Origin: Cyanobium sp. Aljojuca 7A6
GTDB lineage: Bacteria; Cyanobacteriota; Cyanobacteriia; PCC-6307; Cyanobiaceae
DNA length: 41,284 bases
Assembly (NCBI RefSeq): GCF_024346455.1
Contig: NZ_JAGQCY010000022.1
Coordinates: forward strand, 1 to 41,284
Reading direction: 5' to 3'
The position numbers and the translations under genes were made by a program. Numbering within the stretch: the stretch's first letter is position 1; each line of letters begins with the position of its first letter. The notes below the pieces were generated by a model. That model had not been told where the DNA came from and made no database searches. It worked only from the letters and a program-made list of their open reading frames with translations. Positions 17,250-25,606 of the stretch are shown here, piece by piece.

Positions 17250-18508
17250 ACGACCTGTTCGGCCAGATCCTGGGCTGGTTGCCGATGCTGAGCCGGCCCC
17301 AGGTGCTCCTCCAGCTTGGCCTGGTGGCCCTGGTCGTGGTGGGCGGTCAGTTGCTGGCCAGGCGCGATGGGCGCACGGCCCGGCACTGGCACTGGGCACT
17401 TGGGCTGGGGATCACGGTGGTGGGGGGAGGCCTGGGCTGCGGCCTGCTGGCCATCGCCCATCAGCCGGTGACGCTGGCCATGCTGCTGATCGCCTTCGTG
17501 GCCAGCCTGCAGGTGTCGGAGCTGCTGCTGCGTCGCAGCGTGGGCTGGTTGCCCGCCGACCAGATTCAGCCGCTTCGCTATCTGCTGATCCGCCCCTTCC
17601 TGTTCGGTGGGTTGGTGTGGTCGTTGATCGAACTGCTGGACACCCGGGCGGAACTGGCCCTGATCCCGCTGGGGCGGTGGGTGGGAGCGAACGTCAATGT
17701 CGGCGACCTGACGCGGTTGTTGGTAGCCCTCTACCTGCTCATGGTTTCCTCAGGGCCACCGTCGTTGGGGGTGGCCTGGCTGCTCAAACGGGTCTTTGCC
17801 CTGGAGCGGGTGAGTGTGCGGGCCATGGGGCTGATGGTGCGCTACGCCGTGATCACCCTCGGCACCATCGCGGTGCTGGAAACGATCGGCTTCAACAGCA
17901 CCGCCGTGCTGGCCATCGCCGGGGGGCTGTCGGTGGGCCTCGGCTTTGGCGTCAAGGAGGTCTTCGGCAATTTCGTCAGCGGCCTGTGGCTGCTGTTCGA
18001 GGGCTCCCTGCGGCCGGGCGACATCGTGGCCCTGGATGGCGATTTCTGCGAAGTGCGGCGCCTGGGCCTGCGGGCCACGCGGCTCTGGCGCGACCGGGAC
18101 AATGCCGAGCTGGTGATCCCCAACCAGACCTTCTTCAACAGCAGCACGGTCGAGTTCAGCGTCGGCCGCACCCTCTTTCACACCCAGATCGCCATCAGCG
18201 TCGATGAGAGCCAGCCGATCAGCACCATCCTGGGCCTGCTGGAGGAGATCGCCGCCGCCGTGCCGGGTGTGGAGACCCATCTCCCCCCGCAGGCCTACCT
18301 GCAGGGGATGGGGGATTGCGGAGCGGACTACGTGCTGAAGTTCTGGATCGCCACTCCGTTCAGAAACCGGAGCCTCTGCAGCGCCGTGTTCCAGTCCGTC
18401 GTGGAGCGGTTCCAGGTGCTGGGCATCGCGCTGCCCTACCCCCACCTCGTGATCGAGCGACCCCCGGTTGGGCTTCCCGTGGAGCCTCCCGCCCAGCCCA
18501 GCGACTAA
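17246..18508 (+). CDS. MscS-family mechanosensitive channel
   Basis: A small-conductance mechanosensitive channel protein that opens under membrane tension to release solutes during hypo-osmotic shock. The 420-residue protein has about five hydrophobic helices. The pore-lining helix and following block are textbook MscS (IAGGLSVGLGFGVKEVFGNF, then VSGLWLLFEGSLRPGDIVAL), followed by the beta domain (RATRLWRDRDNAELVIPNQT) and a C-terminal mixed domain. ATG 17246 overlaps the solute-binding protein stop. Its 3' end overlaps the convergent DUF2252 gene by four bases (18505-18508). Confidence 0.93.
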   Translation: MNDLFGQILGWLPMLSRPQVLLQLGLVALVVVGGQLLARRDGRTARHWHWALGLGITVVGGGLGCGLLAIAHQPVTLAMLLIAFVASLQVSELLLRRSVGWLPADQIQPLRYLLIRPFLFGGLVWSLIELLDTRAELALIPLGRWVGANVNVGDLTRLLVALYLLMVSSGPPSLGVAWLLKRVFALERVSVRAMGLMVRYAVITLGTIAVLETIGFNSTAVLAIAGGLSVGLGFGVKEVFGNFVSGLWLLFEGSLRPGDIVALDGDFCEVRRLGLRATRLWRDRDNAELVIPNQTFFNSSTVEFSVGRTLFHTQIAISVDESQPISTILGLLEEIAAAVPGVETHLPPQAYLQGMGDCGADYVLKFWIATPFRNRSLCSAVFQSVVERFQVLGIALPYPHLVIERPPVGLPVEPPAQPSD

Positions 18509-19785
18509 ACCTCCAGTTCGCCGTCCGCGATCGCCGCCACCAGCCGCTGGTGGTCGGCGCGGGTCTGGTCGGCATAGGCCGAGGCGGCGTCGGCCAGGGC
18601 CCCATCGGCATCGTCCTGGGCTTCCAGATGGGCCGCGATGGCCTCGCCATCGCCCGAGCGGGCGTGGGCCTTGGCCAGCACGGCGGCACAGAGGGCGCCG
18701 TAGTCGGCGAGGGCCTCCTGATCCAGGTTCTCCAGCTGCACCATGGCCTTCCAGTCGCGGAACTGACGCCAATAGCTGGCCACGCCACCGGGGGAGGCCT
18801 CCACCCAGCCCAGGAAACTGTCGCTCACCGTCTGAATCAGCCGCTGGCCGCGCACGACGCGCTCGCCCGGGGACCCCGCCGTGCTCGGCCCCAGGTGGGC
18901 CTCCAGCACCGAAGCTCCCGCCTCCTTGCCTTGCAGGATCAGCAGGTCGTCGTCATCGCGGCCCTGAAGAAGCACGACGGCGCAGCGGGTGCCCACCGAT
19001 CCAACACCAACGGTTTTGAGGGCAAAGTCGAGCACCTGGTAGCGCCCGACCAGCCACTGCATCTCCGGTCGCAAGGAGGCGCTGTAGCGCTCGATCGAGT
19101 GCTGCACGAACCGGCGCATCTGGCTGGGGTCGGCGCCCTGGCCGGCCAGCGACTCCAGGCTCCAGAGCAGGGGCGGATCGTGGCGGAAGCGCAGAACCCC
19201 GTCGGAGTCCCGTTGACAGAGCTTGCGCGCCGCCCGACGGTTGTCGTTGTGCTGGGCCTGCTCGGCGATGGCATCCAGCGACTCCCGCAGGGGCTTGTGC
19301 TTCACCCCCTCGCGGTAGGCCGCCACATCGACGCGGTGATACCAGAGGTCGAGATAGCCGAGCTGGATGAAATCCCGGTTCGTCTGGCGGTAGCGGCGGG
19401 CGCACTGGCGCACGATCGATCGGGCGTCGTCCGCGGCGAGCCCGAGGCTGTCCGCCGCCAGCCTCACACTGCCCAGGAGCCGTTTGAGGTCCCATTCGTA
19501 GGGGCCCGGCAGGGTCTCGTCGAAGTCGTTGACCCCGAACACCAGCGTGCGCTCCGGGGAGGCATAGAAGCCGAAGTTCATCAGGTGGGCATCCCCGCAG
19601 AGCTGGACCGTCACCCCGGAATGGGGTTGCCAGGCCAGGTCGATGGCCATCTAGGCCGCGGCGCCGCGGAAGAAGGCCAGCGGGCTTTCCGCCATGCGCG
19701 CATGGCGCAGTGGCAGCAGCCAGGGCAAGCGATGGGCTTCCTGCTCGCGCAGGACGGCGATGGGATCGGGGCGCTGACTGGTCAT
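18505..19785 (-). pseudogene. DUF2252 protein interrupted by in-frame TAG
   Basis: DUF2252 proteins are about 430-residue kinase-fold-like proteins of unknown function. One frame runs from ATG 19785 (MTSQRPDPIAVLREQEAHRL) to TAG 18505, giving the family-typical blocks SPLAFFRGAAA, VQLCGDAHLMNFGFYASPER, VNDFDETLPGPYEWDLKRLL and the C-terminal region. A TAG at 19651-19653 cuts it between FFRGAAA and MAIDLAW, where homologues read straight through. The next codon is ATG, so a 381-residue product could be made by reinitiation, lacking the first 44 residues. Options are recent pseudogene, tolerated split gene, suppression, or a sequencing error; one base change (e.g. TTG to TAG) explains it. Confidence 0.85.
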
Positions 19786-19842
19786 TCGAATCCCCTGCAG
19801 GTGGCCACACCAAAAGGCTGACAGGGCCCCGGCCAGACACTG

Positions 19843-19863
19843 AAAAGGGCCCTTCCAGGCCCC
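19843..19863 (-). terminator. Rho-independent terminator after ssrA
   Basis: On the minus strand GGGCC, six-base loop TGGAAG, GGCCC, then TTTTC forms a compact G+C-rich stem followed by T residues, just downstream of the tmRNA coding piece. This is the expected 3' end of the ssrA precursor transcript. It lies about 60 bases upstream of the DUF2252 start, so that gene would need its own promoter. Confidence 0.6.
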
Positions 19864-19879
19864 ATGGGTCATTTGGGTG

Positions 19880-20180
19880 ACAAGGCTGACCTCACCCCGT
19901 CTCCGTTAAGAGTGTCAGGCAGCCACAGGGGCGGCTTGACGGGAGAAACGAACGATGTTGTTCGCTGTTACGGGTTCGCTCTTACCGAGCAGGCTTCAGT
20001 CACCCTCCTCATGCCCCGTCGAAACCATTGCAGCCCCGCGCTTGGGTTGGGGGAATGGAGCTGAGCGGAATCGAACCGCTGTCCGAGACACTGGTGTGGA
20101 CCACCTAGTTCGTCCGAAGACGAGCCTGTTCATCTTGCCACCTTCGGGCCGCTTACGCTCCGATCCACTGGCCGGGCACA
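19880..20180 (-). ncRNA. ssrA: tmRNA, two-piece circularly permuted form
   Basis: tmRNA rescues stalled ribosomes and tags the nascent protein for degradation. On the minus strand the acceptor piece comes first, ending with the T-arm and 3' acceptor strand GGACAGCGGTTCGATTCCGC then TCAGCTCCA (discriminator A at 20056; CCA is not encoded). After an 18-base spacer the coding piece starts at 20037 with GGGGCTGCAATGGTTTCGAC, whose first seven bases pair with CAGCTCC to close the acceptor stem. The tag frame runs 19965-19918 and reads ANNIVRFSRQAAPVAA, stop TGA 19915-19917. This permuted order is the known arrangement in Synechococcus/Prochlorococcus. A UUCG-capped hairpin (TCGTC/GACGA) lies in the acceptor piece. 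Outer ends are approximate; the acceptor piece nearly abuts the kdsB start. Confidence 0.96.
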
Positions 20181-20186
20181 GGGTCG

Positions 20187-20999
20187 ATGGCTGAGCCGAG
20201 ATCCGACTCTGCTGTTGTGGTGGCCGTGCCGGCGCGGCTGGCCTCCGCACGGTTGCCGGGCAAGGTGATGGCCAACATCGGCGGCCAGCCGATGTTGCGC
20301 CACGTGCTGGAGCGTTGCGGCAGGGCTCGGGGCGTGGCGGCGGTGCTGGCCTGCAGCGACAGCGCCGAGGTGCTGGAAGCGGTCCGATGCTGGGGATTCA
20401 GAGCCCTGGCGACCTCTGAGCACTGCAGCAGCGGCAGCGAGCGGCTGGCCTCCGTGGTGGCGGACCTGTTGGCTGCCGGTGGCGCAACGCCGGAGCGCAC
20501 GTTGGTGATCAACGTGCAGGCTGATCAGCCCCTGCTGGATCCAGCCATTCTCGAAAAGATGATCGCTGAGGCCTCTGGAGCGGCGGCTGAGGCCCCTGGG
20601 GCGGCCGTCTGGTTGCCGGTGATCACACCGGTCTACCCACTCGTTCCAGACAAGATCCACGATCCCAACATCGTGAAGGTGCAACGCGCCGCCGATGGCC
20701 GGGCGATCACCTTCTCCCGCAGCGCCCTGCCCCACGTGCGCGACCTGAGGCCGGAGCATTGGCACAGCCGCACCACCTATTGGGGCCACGTGGGCATCTA
20801 TGGCTACCGCGCCGATGTGCTGGCCAGCTGGAGTGGGTTGCGCCCGTCGCCAATGGAACGGCTGGAGAAGCTGGAGCAGCTGCGCCTGATCGAAGCCGGC
20901 ATCCCCATCGCCACCTTCCGCGTGGAGACCGATTGCTTTTCGGTGGACACCCCTGCCCAGCTGGAACAGGCCCGCGCTCTGTTCCAACCAAAGGCCTGA
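20187..20999 (+). CDS. kdsB: 3-deoxy-manno-octulosonate cytidylyltransferase (CMP-Kdo synthetase)
   Basis: KdsB activates Kdo with CTP to give CMP-Kdo, the donor for Kdo transferases. The 270-residue protein begins with the nucleotide-binding block VVAVPARLASARLPGKVMAN, then GATPERTLVINVQADQPLLD, AITFSRSALPHVRD, THWGHVGIYGYR-like sequence (here TTYWGHVGIYGYRADVL) and the terminal ETDCFSVDTPAQLEQA. ATG 20187 lies only a few bases from the 5' end of the divergent ssrA, so the two promoters must overlap or the true start is a little further in (GTG codons near residue 8). It converges on the kdsC-kdsA-kdsD run, 9 bases from kdsC. Confidence 0.96.
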   Translation: MAEPRSDSAVVVAVPARLASARLPGKVMANIGGQPMLRHVLERCGRARGVAAVLACSDSAEVLEAVRCWGFRALATSEHCSSGSERLASVVADLLAAGGATPERTLVINVQADQPLLDPAILEKMIAEASGAAAEAPGAAVWLPVITPVYPLVPDKIHDPNIVKVQRAADGRAITFSRSALPHVRDLRPEHWHSRTTYWGHVGIYGYRADVLASWSGLRPSPMERLEKLEQLRLIEAGIPIATFRVETDCFSVDTPAQLEQARALFQPKA

Positions 21000-21008
21000 G
21001 GTGCCAGA

Positions 21009-21587
21009 TCAGGTGTTGCCCTCCCGCCAGCCATGGCGATGCAGCTCGGTCAGGTGGCTCTGGCTGGCCAAAAGGGCTTCGGCGCATTCGCGCAGGGCGC
21101 CGTCGCCGCCACGGCGGCGCAGCACCCAATCGGCCTGGCATCGCAGCCCCCGAGCGGCATCGGCCGGCGCCACCAGCAAACCAACGACCGACCGCACGGC
21201 CAGGTCGTTGAGGTCGTCACCAATGAAGGCTGTGTGGTCACGAGCCAGGCCCAGATCGGCCCGCAGCTGCTCCAGGCCTTGCTGCTTGTCGCCCACACCC
21301 ACGCGGCAGTGTTCGATGTCAAGGTGACGGGCCCGCTGCTCGATGGCGCCGCCACAGCCGCCGCTGAGAAGGGCCACGGTGATGCCGGCGCGCTGCAACA
21401 TCCGCACCGCCAGTCCATCCCGCACGTCAAAGCGCTTCAGCACCCGGCCGTCAGCGTCGTAGAGCAAGCCGCCATCCGTGAGCACGCCATCCACATCACA
21501 GACCAGCAAACTGATCTGGCGCAGGCGAGGCGTGATCAGCTGCCGCTGCAGGAGCGAGCGCAGACCCAGACCGCTCAGGCTATCCAT
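21009..21587 (-). CDS. kdsC: KDO-8-phosphate phosphatase
   Basis: KdsC is a HAD-superfamily phosphatase that removes phosphate from Kdo-8-P. The 192-residue protein has HAD motif I LLVCDVDGVLTDGG (Asp31, Asp33), motif II VALLSGG, and motif III/IV FIGDDLNDLAV, with no cap domain, as expected for this class. The start is set at ATG 21587 (MDSLSGLGLR), one base past the kdsA stop (TGAGATG), which argues for coupling. It is the last gene of the minus-strand run. YrbI-like or NeuA-type phosphatases are alternatives, but the adjacent kdsA and kdsD settle the role. Confidence 0.94.
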   Translation of the reverse strand: MDSLSGLGLRSLLQRQLITPRLRQISLLVCDVDGVLTDGGLLYDADGRVLKRFDVRDGLAVRMLQRAGITVALLSGGCGGAIEQRARHLDIEHCRVGVGDKQQGLEQLRADLGLARDHTAFIGDDLNDLAVRSVVGLLVAPADAARGLRCQADWVLRRRGGDGALRECAEALLASQSHLTELHRHGWREGNT

Positions 21588-21588
21588 C

Positions 21589-22434
21589 TCAAAGAATGCT
21601 TTCGGCCGCACCCACCGCCACCACCGCGCGAATGGCCAGCAGTTGGCGCAGCAATGCCTCCAGCCGGTGCAGCGGCACCATGTTCGGTCCGTCGCTGAGG
21701 GCCTGCTCCGGGTCGGGATGCACCTCCATGAACAGCCCGTCCACGCCCACGGCCATGGCCGCCCGCGCCAAGGTCGCTACGAATTGCCGTTGGCCGCCGG
21801 AGCTGGTGCCGCGCCCGCCGGGCTGCTGCACAGCGTGAGTGGCATCGAAGATCACCGGACAGCCCAGTGCCTTTAGCTGGGGCAGGCTGCGGAAGTCGAC
21901 CACCAAAGTGTTGTAGCCGAAGCTGCTGCCGCGTTCGGTGAGCCAGAGCCGGCCACTGGCGGCCTTGAGGCCGCCAGTGGCCAGTTTGTTCACCACCTGG
22001 GCCATGTCCCAAGGGGCAAGGAATTGCCCCTTTTTGACGTTCACACACTTCGCCGTACCGGCGACCGCCCGGGCGGCGGCCTCCAGTAAGTCGCTCTGGC
22101 GGCAAAGAAAGGCCGGGATCTGCAGCACATCCACCGCCTGAGCGGCAGGAGCCGCCTGATGGCTTTCATGGATGTCGGTGAGCACCGGCACCCCGAAGTG
22201 CTCGCGCACCTCCGCCAGGATCGCTAGACCTTCGTCGGGGCCTGGGCCTCGGTAAGACTCGCCGGAGCTGCGGTTGGCCTTGTCGAAACTGGCCTTGAAC
22301 ACGTACTCCACGCCTAGTCGGCGGCAGAGGGTGCTGACTTGATCAGCCACCTGGAACACCAGATCGCGATTCTCGATCACACATGGGCCAGCGATGAGGC
22401 GGAACGGCACTGTTGCTGTGGCAGAAGGATTCAT
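21589..22434 (-). CDS. kdsA: KDO-8-phosphate synthase
   Basis: KdsA condenses arabinose-5-phosphate with phosphoenolpyruvate to Kdo-8-phosphate in the cytosol. The 281-residue protein contains [13 protein letters not shown] at the N-terminus, [80 protein letters not shown] and [19 protein letters not shown], all characteristic of KdsA. The N in KANRSS matches the metal-independent class, in which Asn replaces the Cys ligand. ATG 22434 overlaps the kdsD stop by four bases. Confidence 0.97.
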   Translation of the reverse strand: MNPSATATVPFRLIAGPCVIENRDLVFQVADQVSTLCRRLGVEYVFKASFDKANRSSGESYRGPGPDEGLAILAEVREHFGVPVLTDIHESHQAAPAAQAVDVLQIPAFLCRQSDLLEAAARAVAGTAKCVNVKKGQFLAPWDMAQVVNKLATGGLKAASGRLWLTERGSSFGYNTLVVDFRSLPQLKALGCPVIFDATHAVQQPGGRGTSSGGQRQFVATLARAAMAVGVDGLFMEVHPDPEQALSDGPNMVPLHRLEALLRQLLAIRAVVAVGAAESIL

Positions 22435-23468
22435 CGCTCCACGGGGCCGAGGCCAGCCTGAACCAGATCATGGAGCCTGAGCAGTCCCTGTAGCTGCCAT
22501 GGATGATCGGGATGCACCACGGGCAGAACGGAGATTGATTGGCGCGGATTGCGCTCCATCAGCTCGAGAGCCTCGATCGCAAGGGTCTGGGGGGCCACGG
22601 TGATCGGATGGATGGTGGCCATCTGAACGGCCGTCACCTCCCCCCAGTTCTGGGGGCCATGCCGCTGAAGGGAACGACGCAGGTCCCCATCGGTGATCAA
22701 TCCAGCCAGACGCTGCGGGTCCCCTTCCGCGTGAACCCAAGTGGCGCCAAGGCTCCCTCGGTTGGGACTGCCCTGGGTGAGCTGGGTGATCACGACCAGC
22801 AGCGGCGCATCGGGCGCCAAGGGGGTGAGTTCGTGAGCAGGCACCATCAGATCGCCCACGAGCAAGGTGAGACGCCGTCCGAGCGTGCCGGCGGGGTGAT
22901 TGACAGCGAAGTCGGCAGGGGAAATGCCTGCCCGCTCCATCCACACCGTGGCCAGGGCATCACCCACGGCCATCGCCACGGCCGTGCTGGCGGTCGGGGC
23001 CAGGTTCAGGGGACAAACCTCACGGTCCACGGAGCCATCCAACACCACATCGCATTGCCTGGCCAGGCTGGAAGCCAGGCGGCCCACCAGGGCGATGCAG
23101 GCGGCCCCACGCCGCTTCAGGTGGGGCAGGATCGCTAGGAGCTCCTCGGTTTCCCCGCTGTTCGAGAGAAGTAGGGCTACATCCCTATCCGACACGATGC
23201 CCAGATCACCGTGGAGGGCATCGACGGGGTTGAGAAAAACCGCTGTCAGGCCGATGGAGGAAAAGGTGGCGGCGATCTTGCGGGCGACGATGCCGCTCTT
23301 ACCGATGCCGGAGAGCACCAATTTGGAGCGGTGCCTGCGACAGCTTGCCAGCAGCTCCAAGGCAGCTTCCACCTGCGCAGCATCCAGGCGTTCGGCGGTG
23401 AGGGCGATGGCTGCCGCCTCTTCCTGCAAGCAGCGGGTAAGAGCAGACACGGCTACGTACGAGGCCAC
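22431..23468 (-). CDS. kdsD: Arabinose-5-phosphate isomerase
   Basis: KdsD (KpsF/GutQ family) converts ribulose-5-phosphate to arabinose-5-phosphate, the first step toward Kdo. The 345-residue protein has an SIS domain ([60 protein letters not shown]), the linker [14 protein letters not shown], and a C-terminal pair of CBS domains ([43 protein letters not shown]). Length is slightly above the E. coli enzyme. The stop overlaps kdsA (ATGA), and the glycosyltransferase upstream ends 52 bases before, so all are probably one transcript. Confidence 0.96.
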   Translation of the reverse strand: MASYVAVSALTRCLQEEAAAIALTAERLDAAQVEAALELLASCRRHRSKLVLSGIGKSGIVARKIAATFSSIGLTAVFLNPVDALHGDLGIVSDRDVALLLSNSGETEELLAILPHLKRRGAACIALVGRLASSLARQCDVVLDGSVDREVCPLNLAPTASTAVAMAVGDALATVWMERAGISPADFAVNHPAGTLGRRLTLLVGDLMVPAHELTPLAPDAPLLVVITQLTQGSPNRGSLGATWVHAEGDPQRLAGLITDGDLRRSLQRHGPQNWGEVTAVQMATIHPITVAPQTLAIEALELMERNPRQSISVLPVVHPDHPWQLQGLLRLHDLVQAGLGPVER

Positions 23469-23520
23469 GTCATCTTCTCAGCCCTGCTGAGCGGGGATAT
23501 TCTGGGCCTGCCTGCACGGC

Positions 23521-24630
23521 TCAGGCCAGAGCCTGGAGCTGGCGGAGCATCCAGAGCGCGGTAGCCGGGGCATTACCCAGCGCGCCAACGCGCTTCTGAA
23601 GGGCGCAATGGTAGTGAGGCAGCTGGTCGATGAAGTCCTGCAATCGATGGGTCTCAAAGCACTCAAGCTCCACAGCCAACCCATACCCAGCCCGCTCCCA
23701 CAGGCGGGCATTGAGCCGCTGTTCATCGTGGGCACGCTCGTAGAGGGCCAGGACGGGCTTCTGCAATTCCATCGCTTCACACAGCAACTGATGGCCAGCG
23801 GCCGCCACCAGAAAAGGAGCGGCGGCCAGACAACCCAGAAAGCCGTCGGGATCAACGGAACGAAACTGGAGCCCCGAAAACGCCGGCCCCGGCGGGCCGT
23901 CAAGCCCGAAAACGACCGTGCCTGGCAGCAACTCCTGAAGGCCGATCAACACCGGCCGGTGCAGACCATGGCGCCGGAGATAGGCCAGAGGAGCACCCAC
24001 CGCCTGCTGGTGCTCCTGACGGAGCTGCAGGAGCTCGGGCCGCAGCAGACCACCGACCACCAAGGCCCCTGCGAACCGGCTTCGCAGCGGCAGTTGAAAA
24101 AATGAACTGATCACCAGCGCCCCGAAGCGTGGTGTGTTGAGCCAGGCGTAGAGGCGATAGATCCACGGCTCCAGAAACGACAATCCCAGCTGGCCCGGAT
24201 CCATCGCGGCCATCGCATGTTGGTGGCTGAGGGCCACCAGAGGCAGGCCCGCCCGGGCGGCCGCCCGGGCCACCACCGGTTCGAAATCGCAGATCACCCC
24301 AACCGGAGACACGTGCCGCCAGGAGCGCCGCAGCCGCCTGGCCTCACGCGGGAACAGCCAGAGCGCCTGGGCCAGGAAGTGAAGCGCCGAGCGCCAGGGG
24401 CTGATGCGCTGGTGGCGATAGATCCAACGGGTGCCAGGAATCTCTACAAAAGCGATGTCGTCCTGGTTCACAAAGCTCTGGCGCAACAGGGCCAGGGCGT
24501 CCTGCGAACTATGAAACGCTATCCGGTAATGGGGGCGGAGGTAAGGGGCCAGCACCAAGGCTCTGGCGGCGTGCCCACGGCCATCCCCATTGACGCCATA
24601 AATGAGCAGCGGCTTAGCAAGAGCGCTCAT
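23521..24630 (-). CDS. MurG-like GT-B glycosyltransferase
   Basis: A 369-residue predicted glycosyltransferase of the GT-B fold (Glyco_trans_1_3/GT28-like group). The N-terminal nucleotide-sugar-fold motif is LLIYGVNGDGRGHAARALVL. The C-terminal acceptor/donor block GHQLLCEAMELQKPVLALYE and then RAHDEQRLNARLWERAGYGL matches the G..E....G.P....P...EQ..NA pattern of MurG-like enzymes. It has no signal peptide, so it likely works on the cytosolic membrane face. Its start overlaps the desaturase stop by 17 bases and kdsD follows, placing it in a Kdo/lipid operon. Substrate unknown; a lipid-linked acceptor is inferred from context. Confidence 0.78.
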   Translation of the reverse strand: MSALAKPLLIYGVNGDGRGHAARALVLAPYLRPHYRIAFHSSQDALALLRQSFVNQDDIAFVEIPGTRWIYRHQRISPWRSALHFLAQALWLFPREARRLRRSWRHVSPVGVICDFEPVVARAAARAGLPLVALSHQHAMAAMDPGQLGLSFLEPWIYRLYAWLNTPRFGALVISSFFQLPLRSRFAGALVVGGLLRPELLQLRQEHQQAVGAPLAYLRRHGLHRPVLIGLQELLPGTVVFGLDGPPGPAFSGLQFRSVDPDGFLGCLAAAPFLVAAAGHQLLCEAMELQKPVLALYERAHDEQRLNARLWERAGYGLAVELECFETHRLQDFIDQLPHYHCALQKRVGALGNAPATALWMLRQLQALA

Positions 24631-25573
24631 TCAGATACCGGGCGTAGGGCGAAAGGCTGGGATCAGTGATGAATCGCCACAGGCAGCCTCCCCAGGATCG
24701 ATGGGACGGCTGCTGATAGAGATCAGGAGCCAATGCCCGGATCCGGGGCAGGGCCACCCATGGCACTGAAGGCAGGTCATGGTGCTCGGTGTGGTATCCC
24801 ACATTGAAGGCCAGGCGATTGGCCCATCCGTACATCGAAGACGTTTGCTGCCCAGGGAAGAAGACGTAATGTTCCGCCAGCCAGCGGCCGGCGAGGGGGT
24901 GGGGCCCCAGAGCAACAAGGGTGGAGGCGAGCAGATAGGCTAGGGCCCCAACCCCGCCGGCCATCAGCAACAGCAGATCGGCCAGTACCACCAGCGCAAG
25001 ATTCAGGGCCAACCACCCCCTGGGCCCTGCCATGGCCTGGCTGGAGAAGGGCCGAAGGGCTTCACTGAGGCCATAGCCACACATCCAGAGCGCCTTGCGC
25101 CAGGTGGAGTGGCCCACCAGCCGCGCCTCCAGGGGTGTGGGCAAATCGGCATCGACACCGAGCTGGCCCATGGCCGCGTGATGGCGCAGGTGATAACCCC
25201 GAAAACTGGCGGCCGAGGGGATCGCCTGGGCCAGGTCGCAGAGGATGGCCAGCAGCTGGTTGTGCCAGCGATGGCGTGACACAAGGTCATGGGCACAATC
25301 GTGCATTAATACAAACAGGGCGTGGCTGACGGGTGCACCCACCATCCAGATCAGCAACAACACTGCTGGCCAGGGCAAGCGAGGGACGGCTACCAGGGCC
25401 AGAACCCACTGGGCGGCCACCAGGGCGATAATCCAGAAGGCGGTGATCGGGTAGGGGTGGCAGAGGCGTTTCACCTCCGGTACATGACGAAGCAGATGGC
25501 GCCGCCTGGCTGGGTGGGGTTGCTCGCCCGTGGGGGAGCGCAGAAATCCGCCTGGGTTAAGGTTAAGTTTCAA
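24614..25573 (-). CDS. Sphingolipid delta-4 desaturase (DES1)-like membrane desaturase
   Basis: A membrane di-iron fatty-acyl desaturase/hydroxylase. With TTG 25573 as start it has 319 residues. The three His boxes are HDCAHD (91-96), HLRHH (128-132) and HTEHH (261-265). Beyond the boxes, the C-terminal half resembles dihydroceramide desaturases (DEGS1) as I remember them: HPLAGRWLAEHYVFFPGQQT, MYGWANRLAFNVGYHTEHHD, LPSVPWVALPRIRALAPDLY, SPYARYLN. The N-terminal RRRHLLRHVPEVKRLCHPYP also aligns with the DES1 N-terminus, so the later GTG at 25474 is less likely. Four or more hydrophobic helices are present. It is first in the run leading to the MurG-like enzyme and kdsDAC. Real substrate is unproven. 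Confidence 0.8.
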   Translation of the reverse strand: MKLNLNPGGFLRSPTGEQPHPARRRHLLRHVPEVKRLCHPYPITAFWIIALVAAQWVLALVAVPRLPWPAVLLLIWMVGAPVSHALFVLMHDCAHDLVSRHRWHNQLLAILCDLAQAIPSAASFRGYHLRHHAAMGQLGVDADLPTPLEARLVGHSTWRKALWMCGYGLSEALRPFSSQAMAGPRGWLALNLALVVLADLLLLMAGGVGALAYLLASTLVALGPHPLAGRWLAEHYVFFPGQQTSSMYGWANRLAFNVGYHTEHHDLPSVPWVALPRIRALAPDLYQQPSHRSWGGCLWRFITDPSLSPYARYLNERSC

Positions 25574-25606
25574 TGGGCTCAGAAGCTTGCCGCGCCCAAG
25601 AGTCTC

